A model generated the notes under the pieces. It worked only from the letters and a program-made list of their open reading frames with translations. It did no database searches and was not told the origin of the DNA. The position numbers were made by a program, and so were the translations under genes. 64,000 bases of DNA from contig NZ_CABFJY010000048.1 in NCBI RefSeq assembly GCF_901687125.1, positions 1 through 64,000 of the forward strand. The letters run 5' to 3'. Each line of letters starts with the position of its first letter. Within the stretch, counting starts at the first letter, position 1. Shown here piece after piece: positions 42,101-49,530 of the stretch. This DNA is from Actinobacillus vicugnae. Its GTDB lineage: Bacteria; Pseudomonadota; Gammaproteobacteria; Enterobacterales; Pasteurellaceae.

Positions 42101-42352
42101 TTAGGAGTAGCTTCAACTTATGTAGGCATGAAGATAGGAGATCCATTCGAAAAATTAGTAAATAATAAATTAAATCCTGTAGAGAGAATGTCATATATGG
42201 AGCCACATTCTGTTTATCCATTTATATTTAAATCACCAAAAGAGAATGTTGTACCTAAATTTGTTGGAGAAATTTCGAGTGGCGTTACAGGTGAAATTAT
42301 GAAACAAAATATGGAAAATAAAATAATGGAGATTAAGAATGAAACGAAATAA
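33176..42352 (+). CDS. cdiA: CdiA: contact-dependent inhibition effector (3058 residues)
   Basis: A giant two-partner secreted toxin. In order: an extended signal peptide region (residues 1-70); the TPS secretion domain (about 71-330) with NPSGL at 182-186; long beta-helix haemagglutinin repeats; a middle region with a less repetitive block near residues 1270-1600; further repeats; an alanine/glycine-rich pretoxin domain; and the boundary motif VENN at 2768-2771. The 287-residue toxin part (CdiA-CT) follows. It is hydrophobic in its second half (VVSAAATISAGTQYLADG) and related to three orphan toxins downstream. With a membrane immunity partner, a membrane-acting toxin is likely. AAGGA precedes the ATG. 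The stop lies inside the cdiI start. Confidence 0.95.
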   Translation: MNKKSFRIIFSKTLQRLVVVSELAKSAGKGSETCATSGDVWQKIYPIRPLTFSLFCALGFVSFSESALAELIIQADKSAPKHEQPIILKTANGLPQVNIQTPNDKGLSHNKYRQFDVDTQGAILNNSRTQTQTQQAGMIQGNPYLARGEAKVILNEVTSHDPSVLKGYVEVAGKKADVIIANPSGLHCEGCGIINSDRVTLTTGKPQIQQGNLESFVVEKGKVKVSGKGLDNSRVDYTDIIAKETEINAGVWSKKKLTAVTGKNTVKARSASDSDDGLQILNVAQQTQNTAENEPLNSAVVNYAVDVSELGGMYAGKVHLIGTEHGLGVRNAGHIGASSENVMIDSQGRIVNQGIINGANQARLNAKQGIDNQGKIETKQGDIYLQTQADIKQDGSIVARQGNIQKRAGKAISQTGETVARGKISLEAKQVEASESSLLAAGVKLEKREQSERRTLATQADNGSDIQVTSQQQAVLNGKNIASGTLRIHAQNVNLDKSQTSANNIDIKAKNGDIQANQAKVSVKEALRFSTPKTLAMEGSHITAKQIETEQNHLNTTHAVWEQTGDQRLQLKAQTINNQAGAISTKGQLNVEAKQLDNSKGRLVSHAEIAIKTDEFNNEAGRIISNHSQTIESQKLNNQQGIIASQNGGIDLTLSTLLNNRQGTISAKNQLNVTAYGIDNANGTLYSELGDLMLDTQKQHLANQQGQIYTQQNLVLNSQSLTNDRGNIKATKQAEINLSRDLAQDNGHIEAQKLHLVANTLNSTDQSLILADNLHIETTDKLNNQDSHIIAKRNGNIQTGNHLNNTNGTLGSQQGSLTVDTKNHQFINVNGTAVAAQAFTIGSGLVDNKQGHIRATDKLTLNAHHLENQQGNITSANQLMVETTQKLDNQNGSIFANNQLQIASHEINNQQGLLQSNKALAISTQALDNQAGSIIAKEVAHIISQSINNKATSEEGSLIYAKSLTLEAPQLDNQGTKAKDAQPTQGIQGQHIVLNTTTLNNQQGGIYSSNNLSINADGRVDNNQGELLALNTLQVQHHDHLMLNNEKGLIQANNLVELNAKGLESEGTIRSQDQLVVSLKDSFTLNNAVEANNLVFKTAGDLTNNVEQVVANKMTVSANHIINNMNAVLSASETLVNANHLTNRGLIDGDKTLINSTKVTNIGTGRIYGNHLAFDASTVENLSETIDGETKAATIAARSRLDFGVEKLINRDHSLILSLDQLFVGGALNADHYATGKATLVDNGSATIESLGDGRITTSKLLNHDMYLQLGIHSTTEDVEEIALESKPTERYRVGVDGYYGWSGRTAWFRFYDTSKPTLSEKQFYVWRYKRTTHTPYIAKQDKARLNIGGDLYLDGEDLHNKYSQMSIGGKLFLGDQHFERNDNNESLSANGITLRNEDIEKIINIDEKGEALFLQHYRRHGRNGHRHAKISDYIKPTYAIHSSFNEVDNTIGHPISSDSTVAEKANAKAITLDNVSAMTQMPMMDNEITQSEQVIAGLNTQGAQTELKNKVDIALPVIKTELAEISLPQASLYQINPEAPNGYLVETDAKFTDRTQWLSSDYMLTQLRYNHDNVHKRLGDGFYEQRLINEQINQLTGRRYLEGYRNDIEQYKALMDSGVKYAKQFNLTMGVGLSAQQMAELTTDMVWFVNKTVTLANGQKLTVLTPQVYLVARNSDITSHGAVISANQIVGHVNEVQNSGVIAGRDLTRIHSNQLENQGVILGNSVDLSTIQRLVNLGGRIEAAKALYLSSGKELTIASTLSEAKNDHFEQIGLDKVASVKVTGEGGILSLYSDGEMSIKAADIASNGTATAQANHLIISTEKVKNKEHYNGDADNYYRLDQSSEVGSQFQGKEGVTLISTEEMKLRQAEVNSLNGNVTLVSKKGDIQVEAGSAEEQLGLARKSTSRGLLSKTTGKYRYAHHITEAQSSNIEGKNVHVLAEQGNITMLGSNAAAENELVMVANKDIAILSDTNTYFRDEKTEHKKSGLMGSGGIGFSIGMKQERLEQDRTKESAARSQVGSLTGNTIIQAGNHYQQTGSVVTSGKGDIDISAQSAEISAARSDYESHYKYSMEQKGVTIALTGAVASAVQAVDSTLKSAKALGSSKNDRINALSAVNAGFEAMRTAEQVQGIAKAASEGSATGGAVGVSITYGQQKSEQTQHSKGNTVEKSQVNAGGKVNIRTTGKGEQSHITIVGSDVAGQADTHLTADGKVNIKAIDENHLERSKNKSSGFNVGVAVQFGNGIAAGVTAGGNVAKGYGNGESQAWVASQVGSQGSKTVIESGQDTHIIGSQVKGKRVEVTAENLNIESLQDTAKYKGKQESVSGQVMVGYGVSVGGSYGKSKINSDYASVKTQAGILAGDDGYDVNIQNHTELTGGLVTSTDKAEDNHKNRFSTGTLNATNLENHAEYKGSSIGVSGSIAMNFDTPLGNKESGIAQSHKQAENEKGEKIYVDSNGHETTEAQTGGTANRAKLAEGLASLSAGSSLGYGSESDSQHSQTKSGINTANLNIRDMQAQLDKMGKTLDEVIAQVKTEVTTDTYKKDSGVLVNRFDKDKIQKELDYQVKALKDFQEITLPQVNSYVSNKAQEYEKAAERLEKAGKIEEATVAREQARNWEMGGKYRQATDAAMNASGLFLGGSPTAGVVAGVASPYLNQAIKENTAPNSTANLIAHGVLGAVEMGLQGGNAGVGAMSAMAGEVSAAVIAEHLYGAKDPSSLTESQKETVSQLSQLVGASISGGASLAMGGNSYTAIKSADLGKNIAENAVENNFLSQREWDILEKLSKQRSLLPQEAELAQSLFDKHARTNEALLMLKESPETVSEVRKEELFKTILEISNGNSEIEKMLFNSDPNKQATPYFPDLKYKVNASLNYRDSTHGKLSESLNTGLQAVMINNVVGLASGSTKAVVSAAATISAGTQYLADGRIEPKKVALDIASTYFAQYTKWKGTLAIGAANGAINNYWDNKNPASGALLGVASTYVGMKIGDPFEKLVNNKLNPVERMSYMEPHSVYPFIFKSPKENVVPKFVGEISSGVTGEIMKQNMENKIMEIKNETK
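33281..33326. repeat. Inverted uptake-signal pair inside the cdiA signal peptide
   Basis: acaagcggt (33281-33289) and gaccgctta (33318-33326) face each other inside the coding region for residues 36-50, between the basic extended region and the hydrophobic core of the signal peptide. They encode part of TSGDVWQKIYPIRPLT. Confidence 0.75.
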
Positions 42353-42617
42353 AAAACTTTTAGATTTATTATTTATAACCTTAGTGATAATAATATGGTT
42401 CTTGGTTTCGGCTGTTATCGTTCAATTGTTCTATTCATTTGCTATGTTAATTTACTATTCATTAGTTAGTGGGGATTTTATTAATGTATTTATTAAGTAT
42501 TTTATTAGATTTTTCAATTTTAATGAGGTAATTAAAGACTTTGTTGTTATCCTAAAATATTCATCGTTATTTGGTATTTTGGTAGGGTTCATTTATTGGA
42601 TATTTTCTTCTAAGTAG
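42339..42617 (+). CDS. cdiI: CdiI: membrane immunity protein of the resident CdiA-CT
   Basis: A 92-residue, strongly hydrophobic protein with about three membrane helices (LLFITLVIIIWFLVSAVIV; FYSFAMLIYYSLV; SLFGILVGFIYWIF). It starts 14 bases inside the 3' end of cdiA, the usual position for a cognate immunity gene. TGGAG is 7-10 nt upstream. Membrane immunity proteins are known for ionophore-type CdiA toxins. It is longer than the 71-75 residue orphan counterparts but similar in layout. Confidence 0.85.
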   Translation: MKRNKKLLDLLFITLVIIIWFLVSAVIVQLFYSFAMLIYYSLVSGDFINVFIKYFIRFFNFNEVIKDFVVILKYSSLFGILVGFIYWIFSSK

Positions 42618-42704
42618 AATGTTTAGAGATAAATACATAAGTTTATTTTATAATGAGATATTTATCTCAATTAGTTGAATATCCTATAAAAATAACTTTA
42701 TGTT

Positions 42705-42766
42705 CAAACGGTCAAATTCCCAAAAATTTTGCAATTTGTAAATTCTTAGCGGAATTTGACCGCTTG
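42705..42766 (+). terminator. Module terminator T0 (inverted uptake signals)
   Basis: caaacggtcaaattcc (42705-42720) and its complement with one mismatch (42751-42766), followed by TTTTTGTG. It closes the resident cdiBAI operon and marks the edge of the orphan array. The left copy carries ACGGTC in place of the uptake core GCGGTC. Confidence 0.85.
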
Positions 42767-42771
42767 TTTTT

Positions 42772-44149
42772 GTGTTAGCGTTGGACACTCGACAGAGTCG
42801 AGCGCCAGCAAAAGCAGAATTATCTGTAAAAGAGAGCGCTTATCAAGATGCCAAAGTGAAGGAAGAAAGCTGGAAAGACGGAGGTTCGGCGAAGCGTAAA
42901 GTGGATGCGGCAGTGATGACGCTTGGGACGATTTTAGTGGGTGGAAATGCAGGCGAAATCGCAACTTCGGCACTCTCGCCAGAGTTGAATGCGAAGATTC
43001 ACGAATATACTTCGGATAATAAAACGGTGAACTTATTAGCCCATGCGGCACTTTCAGCACTTGAGGCAGGCATTTCAGGCAATAATGTGTTAGCAGGTGT
43101 AGCAGGTGAAGCAAGTGCGATGTTGCTCTCAGAAACAGTGTTCAACAAACCTGCGAATGAACTGACCCAAGAGGAACGAGACCTGCTAAAAGTTGCAGGG
43201 CAATTATCGGGAGCGTTAGCGGGTAATGCGGTGGGGAATAACACTGCCTCCACTATTCAAGGCATGGAAACGGCGAAACGTGCGTTGGAGAATAACTATC
43301 TCTCGGCTCAAGAGGCGGAAAGAAAACGCATTTTAGAGGATAAATTACATCGAGGCGTTATTACTTCAGAAGAAATCACGGAACTTGGTGCAATTAATGA
43401 AAAGGATAGACAAAGTGATATTGCTTTAATTTCAGCATGTGAAAGAAATCGTCTTTCAATGGAATGTCATGTAGAGCGCCAAAAATTGGAGCGAGATAAA
43501 TTTAGTTATTCAAATTCGCAATATACGCCAACGGGATATAATTATCCGACTTATACCCGCTATTCGGAAATGTATTCGGATGAATATGACAAGGTAGCAA
43601 GTTTTTCAGATAGATACGATGTATTGAAAAATGCGAAAGTAAAAGCCGATGCAGAGTTCTATAAAAAGACAGGGATTGATCCGAGTTGGATAGGAAGAGT
43701 TGATGTAGCTAATCATGTTATTGCAAGTATTGCGGGGACAAAATTATCAACGACACAGGCTGATAAAGCGACTCAATCGGTGCCGAAAGGGGTAAGTTCG
43801 AATGAGAAGTTGCCAGTTGTAGGAAATATTTCAGGATATGAGATAAACAAGGTAGATTTCTCTAAATTAGGAATTGAAATATCCAAACAAAATAAACATT
43901 TAATGCATACAAATGAATATAAGGTTGCTGTAGCAAATGGGCAACAGAAAAGTATATGCAGGATCTGGACGGCAGATTGGAAAAATTAATGTTGGATTAC
44001 CAGGTTCTAAAGAAAGAGTTCATTTTAATAAGGTTATAGGGGACTATATTGATCCTATAACAGAAAAAAGACTTCCGACAACAATAGGGATTATCCATTA
44101 CAGTAAGAATGGATATCATGTAGTTCCAGCAAGACCTAAGGAGCATTAA
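42772..44149 (+). pseudogene. Orphan cdiA-CT 1, Ntox50-like toxin, frameshifted
   Basis: A cdiA 3' fragment without signal or secretion domain. It carries a different pretoxin domain (boundary RALENN instead of VENN), an entry domain YLSAQEAERKR... shared with orphan 5, and a C-terminal toxin containing QNKHLMHTNEYKVA and ending IGIIHYSKNGYHVVPARP, which recalls the polymorphic-toxin family Ntox50. One extra G in AATGGGCAAC near 43936 shifts the frame: the first frame ends at 43989 while the toxin continues in the frame from 43937 to 44149. Restoring the frame (AANG-NRKVYAG) joins the domain. The fragment is silent unless recombined into cdiA, and it is presently broken. Confidence 0.75.
42781..42810 (+). 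repeat. Module tag 1 (LDTRQSRAPA junction)
   Basis: A 30-base sequence with a hairpin, CTCGAC-aga-GTCGAG, identical at 46293-46322 and diverged at 44589, 51493 and 53633. In frame with the following toxin fragment it reads LDTRQSRAPA. It always follows the module terminator. Confidence 0.8.
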
Positions 44150-44150
44150 T

Positions 44151-44447
44151 ATGATAGTCAATGATACTATACGGCTTAGAATATCTATTCAAAACGCCCT
44201 GATTGGGAGAATAACAAAAGATATAAGGGGGGTATATATAAAAATTTTAGATAAAAATATCAGTTTATACGTTGTAGTTGATGGTTCAACCAATGATTGG
44301 AATGAAATAATTTATGAGGTTGGGACAGAAGTAATAGCTGATTTTGATGAAAGGTACAATATTGATGAGAAATTAATTCGTATAGATTATCCAAATGAAC
44401 TATATTTTAAGGAGCATATTTGTGTATATAGACGATATGAAGATTGA
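44151..44447 (+). CDS. Orphan immunity protein 1
   Basis: A 98-residue soluble acidic protein starting one base after the orphan-1 toxin stop, with AAGGAG about 8 nt upstream. No signal peptide or membrane helix is seen, which fits neutralisation of a cytoplasmic nuclease-type toxin. The family is not recognised; identity as an immunity protein rests on position and size. It appears intact although its toxin is frameshifted. Confidence 0.65.
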   Translation: MIVNDTIRLRISIQNALIGRITKDIRGVYIKILDKNISLYVVVDGSTNDWNEIIYEVGTEVIADFDERYNIDEKLIRIDYPNELYFKEHICVYRRYED

Positions 44448-44513
44448 AGCTCAAATATCCTTTAAAAACATAAATAACACTCTTTTGTAATGAGGGGGAA
44501 AGGAAGGGCTTTT

Positions 44514-44573
44514 AAACGGTCAAATTCTCAGAAAATTTGCAATTTGCAAAATTTTAGTGAAATTTGACCGTTT
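44514..44573 (+). terminator. Module terminator T1
   Basis: A perfect 13-bp stem (aaacggtcaaatt 44514-44526 with 44561-44573) followed by GTTTTTGTG. Both arms have ACGGTC, so they are altered uptake cores. Confidence 0.85.
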
Positions 44574-44588
44574 GTTTTTGTGTTAGTT

Positions 44589-45856
44589 TTGGATACCTGA
44601 CAGAGTTGAGTAACCGAAAGTCAAAAAGAAACGGTATCGCAATTAAGCCAATTGGTGGGGCGAGTATTTCAGGTGGTGCTTCATTGGCAACGGGTGGAAA
44701 TAGTTACACCACAATGAAATCAGCAGATTTAGGGAAAAATATTGCAGAGAATGCGGTGGAGAATAATTATCTATCTAAAGCTGACTGGCAAAATTATGAA
44801 AGAGATATTCAGCTGTGTAATGGAGATAAAGAGTGTATTGAGCAAACTAAAGAGAAATTCTCGGGAATAAATAAACAGAATAGCTCAATATTAAAGCAAG
44901 CTTGCCAATTAGGAGGAAGCTCATCATGTAGTGAGCAAACAAATCTTGCGAAAGAAGGTTTAGCTTATGCAAGGGAAAATATTCCTTTTGAAGCAACTTC
45001 AGTTTGGCAAGCAACGATGATGAGGACGACGAAAAAAGATAGTGAAATGAAACCAAGTAAGGCATTGGTAGGTAGTGAAACTATTGATATGCTGGAGTCA
45101 TTATCTTCAAATCCAAAATATCGAGAAGTTTTATCAAGTAATCAAGCTGAAAGGGAAAACTTCAGAAATCAAGTTGATGCAGCAGCACTTGATGTACGAA
45201 GTGAAAATGGAAATGCTTATGAGTTTGGAGCTTATAGACAATATCCTAATATTTCATCCGTAGGTAGCTATAATTATTTTGGACGAGAATTAGGGCTTGA
45301 GCCTGTATATCCTGAATTCTATATATTAGGTGGTGTGGGAGCTAAAGGTGTTGTGAAAGGAATAAATACGATTACTTCTGCGTCAACTAAGATGACCGTT
45401 GGTGTCAATGGTGCTATAAGTGCAGGAACCCAATATTTAGTTGATGGAGAGGTTAATCCTAAACAAGTTTTATGGGATATGGCGGAAGCTCGTATTACCA
45501 AAGACTTTGGCTATAAGAAGTTTGTCGCTTGGAATGTTGGGACAGGATTTATTGAGGGATATAGTGAAAAGGGAAGTATAATAGATGGTGCATATAATGC
45601 AGTAATAAAGCCTACTACCTCTAGTATTGGTTATCTAGGCGGAAAGACGACAGAAAATTATATTAATCCTTATTTTAATCCTTATAGACAAGGATTCGAA
45701 ACTACACCAGTAGGATTAAATGGTGCTATAACAAAGTATAAATCTACAAATGCTATTCCTACAGGTGTTGGTAATGCTGTAGATAATGTATTAAGTAGAA
45801 GCTCAGGAGCTGTTATAGAACATCATAAGAATTATTATGAGGCTAAAGATGATTAG
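44589..45856 (+). CDS. Orphan cdiA-CT 2, membrane-type toxin
   Basis: Starts with the tag (frame LDT-stop-QS-stop), then a cdiA pretoxin fragment from TESQKETVSQ, where one G is missing in the G run near 44658, then SADLGKNIAENAVENN and a toxin part of about 360 residues ending at 45856. The toxin begins YLSKADWQNYE, has a cysteine-rich segment (CNGDKECIEQ, ACQLGGSSSC) and a hydrophobic C-terminal half (GVNGAISAGTQYLVDGEVNP, RITKDFGYKKFVAWNVGTGF) closely related to the resident and other orphan toxins. The first ATG in the toxin frame is at 44714, without a good ribosome site. It is probably a silent cassette. Confidence 0.75.
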
Positions 45857-46076
45857 AGTTTTTTTATCAGTATTTTTTCGTTGTTATATTATTCTTATTT
45901 TAACTATGACTATAGGAGTTATCTTTATAAGAATTTACTTGGGGTTTAGGTATTTAGGATGGGAAGCGTTTAGTCCTTTTTCTTCTTTAGAATTAAAGTT
46001 AATATTTATACCAATGTTCTTTGTCAGTATTGTCTTAGCTTTTTTAGCTGCAATGGCTCATAAAAGAAATTATTAA
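45849..46076 (+). CDS. Orphan membrane immunity protein 2
   Basis: A 75-residue protein with two membrane helices and a basic end AAMAHKRNY. The start at 45849 (MIRVFLSVFF) has GAGG 5 nt upstream and matches the start of its paralogue in module 3; an ATG at 45837 would add four residues. It overlaps the orphan toxin by 8 bases. Presumed cognate immunity protein for a membrane toxin. Confidence 0.75.
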   Translation: MIRVFLSVFFRCYIILILTMTIGVIFIRIYLGFRYLGWEAFSPFSSLELKLIFIPMFFVSIVLAFLAAMAHKRNY

Positions 46077-46216
46077 GTAGGTGAATGTATTACAAATAAT
46101 ATGGATAATGTTAGTTTGTAAATTAGGGATGGTAGTACCTGCTTTCAGGTATCTAAATATTTTCTTAAAATAAGGATATTACTCGCATATTACAGGGTAA
46201 GATTTATTTTAGCCAT

Positions 46217-46277
46217 AAGAGGTCAAATTCCTCAAGTCTTTTGCAATTTGCAAATTTTTATTGGAATTTGACCGCTT
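46217..46277 (+). terminator. Module terminator T2
   Basis: Arms aagaggtcaaattcc (46217-46231) and 46263-46277 pair with one mismatch, followed by GTTTTGGCG. The tag follows 15 bases later. Confidence 0.8.
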
Positions 46278-46292
46278 GTTTTGGCGTAAGCT

Positions 46293-46916
46293 TTGGACAC
46301 TCGACAGAGTCGAGCGCCAGCATGGGACTATAATTATTTTGGACGAGAATTAGGGCTTGAGCCTGTATATCCTGAATTCTATATATTAGGTGGTGTGGGA
46401 GCTAAAGGTGTTGTGAAAGGAATAAATACGATTACTTCTGCGTCAACTAAGGTGACCGTTGGTGTCAATGGTGATGCTAGTGCAACTTCTCAATATTTAA
46501 TTGATGGAGAGGTTAATCCTAAACAAGTTTTATGGGATATGGCGGAAGCTCGTATTACCAAAGATTTTGGTTATAAGAAGTTTGTCGCTTGGAATGTTGG
46601 AACAGGATTTATTGAGGGATATAGTGAGAAACAAAATGTTGGAGATGGACTGGCATCAGCTATTTCTAAATTAAGTATTGCTAGTATTGGGTATGGTACT
46701 GGGAAAAAAGTGGAAGGTACATTTAATTCTTATTTAAACCCTTATAAAAATGGCTTTAACACCGCACCAGCTGGTTTAAATGGGGCTATAACTAAATATA
46801 AACCAGATAGTGTAATTCCAACAGGAATAGGAAATTTATCAGAGAATATTTTCAGTAAACCACTAGATTATATGAAAGGTAACTATGATAATTTAAAAAA
46901 GGATGAAGAGAGATGA
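46293..46916 (+). CDS. Orphan cdiA-CT 3, truncated membrane-type toxin fragment
   Basis: The tag (LDTRQSRAPA) is fused in frame to the last 195 or so residues of a toxin nearly identical to orphan 2 from YNYFGRELGLEPVYPEF onward. It then diverges around DASATSQYLIDGEV and in the C-terminal third (KLSIASIGYGTGKKVEGTF). Pretoxin, VENN and entry domain are missing. Part of the sequence is almost base-for-base the same as 45260-45415, so the two derive from a recent duplication. It is not expected to be secreted or active by itself. Confidence 0.7.
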   Translation: MDTRQSRAPAWDYNYFGRELGLEPVYPEFYILGGVGAKGVVKGINTITSASTKVTVGVNGDASATSQYLIDGEVNPKQVLWDMAEARITKDFGYKKFVAWNVGTGFIEGYSEKQNVGDGLASAISKLSIASIGYGTGKKVEGTFNSYLNPYKNGFNTAPAGLNGAITKYKPDSVIPTGIGNLSENIFSKPLDYMKGNYDNLKKDEER

Positions 46917-47140
46917 TTGTTTTTATCAATGTTTTTTTTAAAACTTATAGTTTGTTAATAATTTGTGGTGTGGTTTCCATCTTTGTAGGTGGTAATTTGT
47001 ATTTTCTACTACGGGATCAAATCTTTTTCTGGGATATTCTCTTAAATCCTATTGTATTAAAATTGATTTTTGTTCCAACAGCTTTTATCAGTTTTGCTTT
47101 AGCTTTTTTAGTAGCAATAGCTCATAAAAGAAGTTATTAA
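46913..47140 (+). CDS. Orphan membrane immunity protein 3
   Basis: A 75-residue, two-to-three-helix membrane protein (start MIVFINVFFKTYSLL, end LVAIAHKRSY), clearly paralogous to immunity protein 2. Its ATG overlaps the toxin stop (ATGA), with GAAGAGAG just upstream. Confidence 0.75.
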   Translation: MIVFINVFFKTYSLLIICGVVSIFVGGNLYFLLRDQIFFWDILLNPIVLKLIFVPTAFISFALAFLVAIAHKRSY

Positions 47141-47255
47141 GGATATGAATACATTGCAAATGATATTGATTTTTAATCAGAGGTGCTACTAATAGTATTA
47201 TCTCTCATGTAACTAAATATCTTTTTGATGTTATTTATGGTGAGGGACAAAAGTA

Positions 47256-47315
47256 AAGCGGTCAAATTTCATAACTTTTTGCAATTTGCAAAAATTTAGC
47301 GGAATTTGACCGCTT
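47256..47315 (+). terminator. Module terminator T3
   Basis: A perfect 13-bp stem of opposing uptake signals (47256-47268 with 47303-47315) and a T tract. No tag follows; the next module begins directly with cdiA-like sequence at about 47325. Confidence 0.85.
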
Positions 47316-47324
47316 GTTTTTATT

Positions 47325-48722
47325 GTTCAAAATCACACAACGCTAAAAGGTGGTTTAGTGACTTCAACGGACAAAGCAGAAGATAACCATAAAAATCGTT
47401 TTAGCACAGGCACACTCAACGCCACGAACTTAGAGAATCATGCGGAGTATAAAGGTAGCAGTATAGGTGTGAGTGGTTCTATTGCGATGAACTTTGATAC
47501 GCCATTGGGCAATAAAGAGAGTGGTATTGCACAGAGTCATAAACAAGCTGAAAATGAAAAAGGCGAGAAAATTTATGAAGCTGAAGGTATCCAAAATACA
47601 AATGGCGTAGGTGATCCTGTTTTAGCGACAGGTTGGGATTCTTTACAAACTTCATTAGGATTTGGCTTAGGTCATACAAGTGGAAATAGTCAAAGTGTTT
47701 CTCAAAGTGGTATCAATACTTCTAATATTGAAATTCGTGATTCACAAATTCAGCTTGAAAAAACAGGCAAAACGGCAGAAAAAATAGTAGAGCAGGTCAA
47801 AACTGACATAACAACAGAAAATGCAGAAAACCGTTCAGGTAAGCTAGAAAATAGATTTGATAAGGATAAAGTTTTGAAAGAACTGAATATCCAAGTAAAA
47901 GTAACTCAGGATTTCAGGAAGAATGCATTTTCAGTTATAGATGCTTATGTACTACCAAAACAAGCTGAATTAAGGGAAGAAGTTAAAAAAGCTAAGAATG
48001 AAGAGGAAAAAACAGCTCTCTATAATGAAATCTATAAGCTACAGTATCAAAAACGTTTATTAGAAACTACAGTAGGTATTATTGCAGGTAGTCCAGAGAT
48101 TGCTATTACGCAAGGCACACTACAACTTGCTGCAACTAAAATGCGTGAAGAAACGTTGAAAAATTCCCGTCTATTTGCTGGTATCAAAGACGAAAAAACA
48201 GGGCAAGTTCTAAGAAATGATAGCTATGATAGCGGTTATTTTGATGGCGTTAAGTTAGGAGGTGTTAGGATTGATCTAGATGTAATTTGTAATAGTGGTA
48301 TGGGAAGTTGTTCACAAAGTAGGGATGGAGAAGTTATTTTTAAAGGAAAAGATAATTATTCTATTTATGATGCAATAGATCCTATGCAGAATAAAAAAGC
48401 TGGAAGCTTATACGGAGAAACGGGAGGATTTCAATCTGTTGAAGGTGGATGGTATTTGGGTGGGAAGCCATTATTAACCTATAAACCAGGTGATATATCT
48501 GATTTTGCCGTAGAAAGTTTTGCAGGTACGCATGATATGCTTGGTGGGCAAATATGGGGATGGTATGACAAATTAGGAAATACTTCAGAAAAAACACCAA
48601 TACAATCTGTAACTTCGCAAGTGACAACCGTAGTTGCAATTCCTGTATCAGCACCTTTTGCTACTACGGATTTAATGTCATCTGATTTCTTTGAAGTTTT
48701 AATGAAAATTGGAGGTCAGTAA
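47325..48722 (+). CDS. Orphan cdiA-CT 4, VESFAG-type C-terminus
   Basis: Begins in frame with cdiA-like VQNHTTLKGGLVTSTDKAED, and for about 230 bases (47349-47577) is nearly identical to cdiA 40311-40540. After EKIYEAEGIQ it diverges: a coiled-coil-like KQAELREEVKKAKNEEEKTA, then a C-terminal domain with YKPGDISDFAVESFAGTHDM and GWYDKLGN. Such VESFAGxHD ends occur on other FHA-type proteins, usually with a lipoprotein downstream; the toxic activity is not known to me. The first possible start in frame is a GTG at 47358, but it lacks a signal peptide. There is no VENN boundary. Confidence 0.7.
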   Translation, partial: VQNHTTLKGGLVTSTDKAEDNHKNRFSTGTLNATNLENHAEYKGSSIGVSGSIAMNFDTPLGNKESGIAQSHKQAENEKGEKIYEAEGIQNTNGVGDPVLATGWDSLQTSLGFGLGHTSGNSQSVSQSGINTSNIEIRDSQIQLEKTGKTAEKIVEQVKTDITTENAENRSGKLENRFDKDKVLKELNIQVKVTQDFRKNAFSVIDAYVLPKQAELREEVKKAKNEEEKTALYNEIYKLQYQKRLLETTVGIIAGSPEIAITQGTLQLAATKMREETLKNSRLFAGIKDEKTGQVLRNDSYDSGYFDGVKLGGVRIDLDVICNSGMGSCSQSRDGEVIFKGKDNYSIYDAIDPMQNKKAGSLYGETGGFQSVEGGWYLGGKPLLTYKPGDISDFAVESFAGTHDMLGGQIWGWYDKLGNTSEKTPIQSVTSQVTTVVAIPVSAPFATTDLMSSDFFEVLMKIGGQ

Positions 48723-48723
48723 A

Positions 48724-49074
48724 GTGAGGAACATATTTGTGATATCTCTTATTTTATTACAAGGATGTTACTATTCAGATGGGTGTTTTTATTCTCCCCA
48801 AATGGTAAGTTGTGTAGATAAAGGCGATATATTCCCTTCAATAGCTCGATTTCAAAAAATAGATTCAGTCGGTAAAACTAATTCTGAACAAAGATGGAAG
48901 GATGCAGTGAAATGTGGTAGCAAATATGAAGACGTGGATTTGTTATATATAAATGAAAAAGGTTTATATGGAAAATTTGAAAAATGCATGATGGATAAGG
49001 GCTATAAAAGATTCCATCCAGCAGAGTGTGGATATCAATCCCCAAAATGGGATAAAGGTGTTTGTAATTTGTAA
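48724..49074 (+). CDS. Orphan immunity lipoprotein 4
   Basis: About 116 residues, starting with GTG at 48724 after GGAGG (8 nt). It has a lipoprotein signal, NIFVISLILLQGC, and a cysteine-rich mature domain (six or more Cys). A lipoprotein immunity protein suggests that the paired toxin acts in the periplasm or on the envelope. The start overlaps the toxin gene end closely (one base apart). Family not recognised. Confidence 0.75.
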   Translation: MRNIFVISLILLQGCYYSDGCFYSPQMVSCVDKGDIFPSIARFQKIDSVGKTNSEQRWKDAVKCGSKYEDVDLLYINEKGLYGKFEKCMMDKGYKRFHPAECGYQSPKWDKGVCNL

Positions 49075-49530
49075 GTTTCAAATCTAGCGGAGCTAAATGG
49101 AGGCTGGACAGGCGATAAAGAAAGTGGTTCAGGCATGGGGTTAGGTTATGGAGAAGTGAAAGAAAGCCAAACATCGAGAACGACCTCGGGGATTAATACA
49201 GCCCTAACGATTCAAGATAAACTGGGTCAGCTTGAAAAGACAGGCAAAACGGCAGAGGAGGTATTAGCACAAGCGAAAACGGCTATTACCACAGAAAATG
49301 CGGAAAGCTATTCAGGTAAGTTGGCAAATCATTTTGATAAAGACCTTGTGCAGAAGGAATTGGATGTACAAGTCAAAGCGATGAAAGATTTCCAAGAAAT
49401 TACTTTACCACAGGTAAATAGCTACGTATCGAATAAAGTCAAAGAGTATGAGAAGGAAGCAAAGCAACTTGAAAAAGCAGGAAAAATAGAAGAAGCCACA
49501 GTAGCCCAAGGACAAGCGAGAAATTGGTAA
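49075..49530 (+). pseudogene. Orphan 5 pretoxin fragment cut by a nonsense codon
   Basis: An open frame from the stop at 49072 reads SNLAELNGGWTGDKES and then cdiA-like haemagglutinin/pretoxin sequence (DFQEITLPQVNSYVSNK). It ends in TAA at 49528 where cdiA has GAA (RNWEMGGKY becomes RNW-stop-MGGKY). The downstream ORF continues in the same frame. The identical change occurs in orphan 7 at 53834. Confidence 0.75.

Noticed and set aside
42781-42810. Tag hairpin read as a Rho-independent terminator
   Set aside because: The stem is only 6 bp, no T tract follows, and a proper terminator lies just upstream.
42746-43114. Minus-strand frame across the first orphan module
   Set aside because: Antisense to the orphan pretoxin; leucine/histidine-rich low-complexity product.
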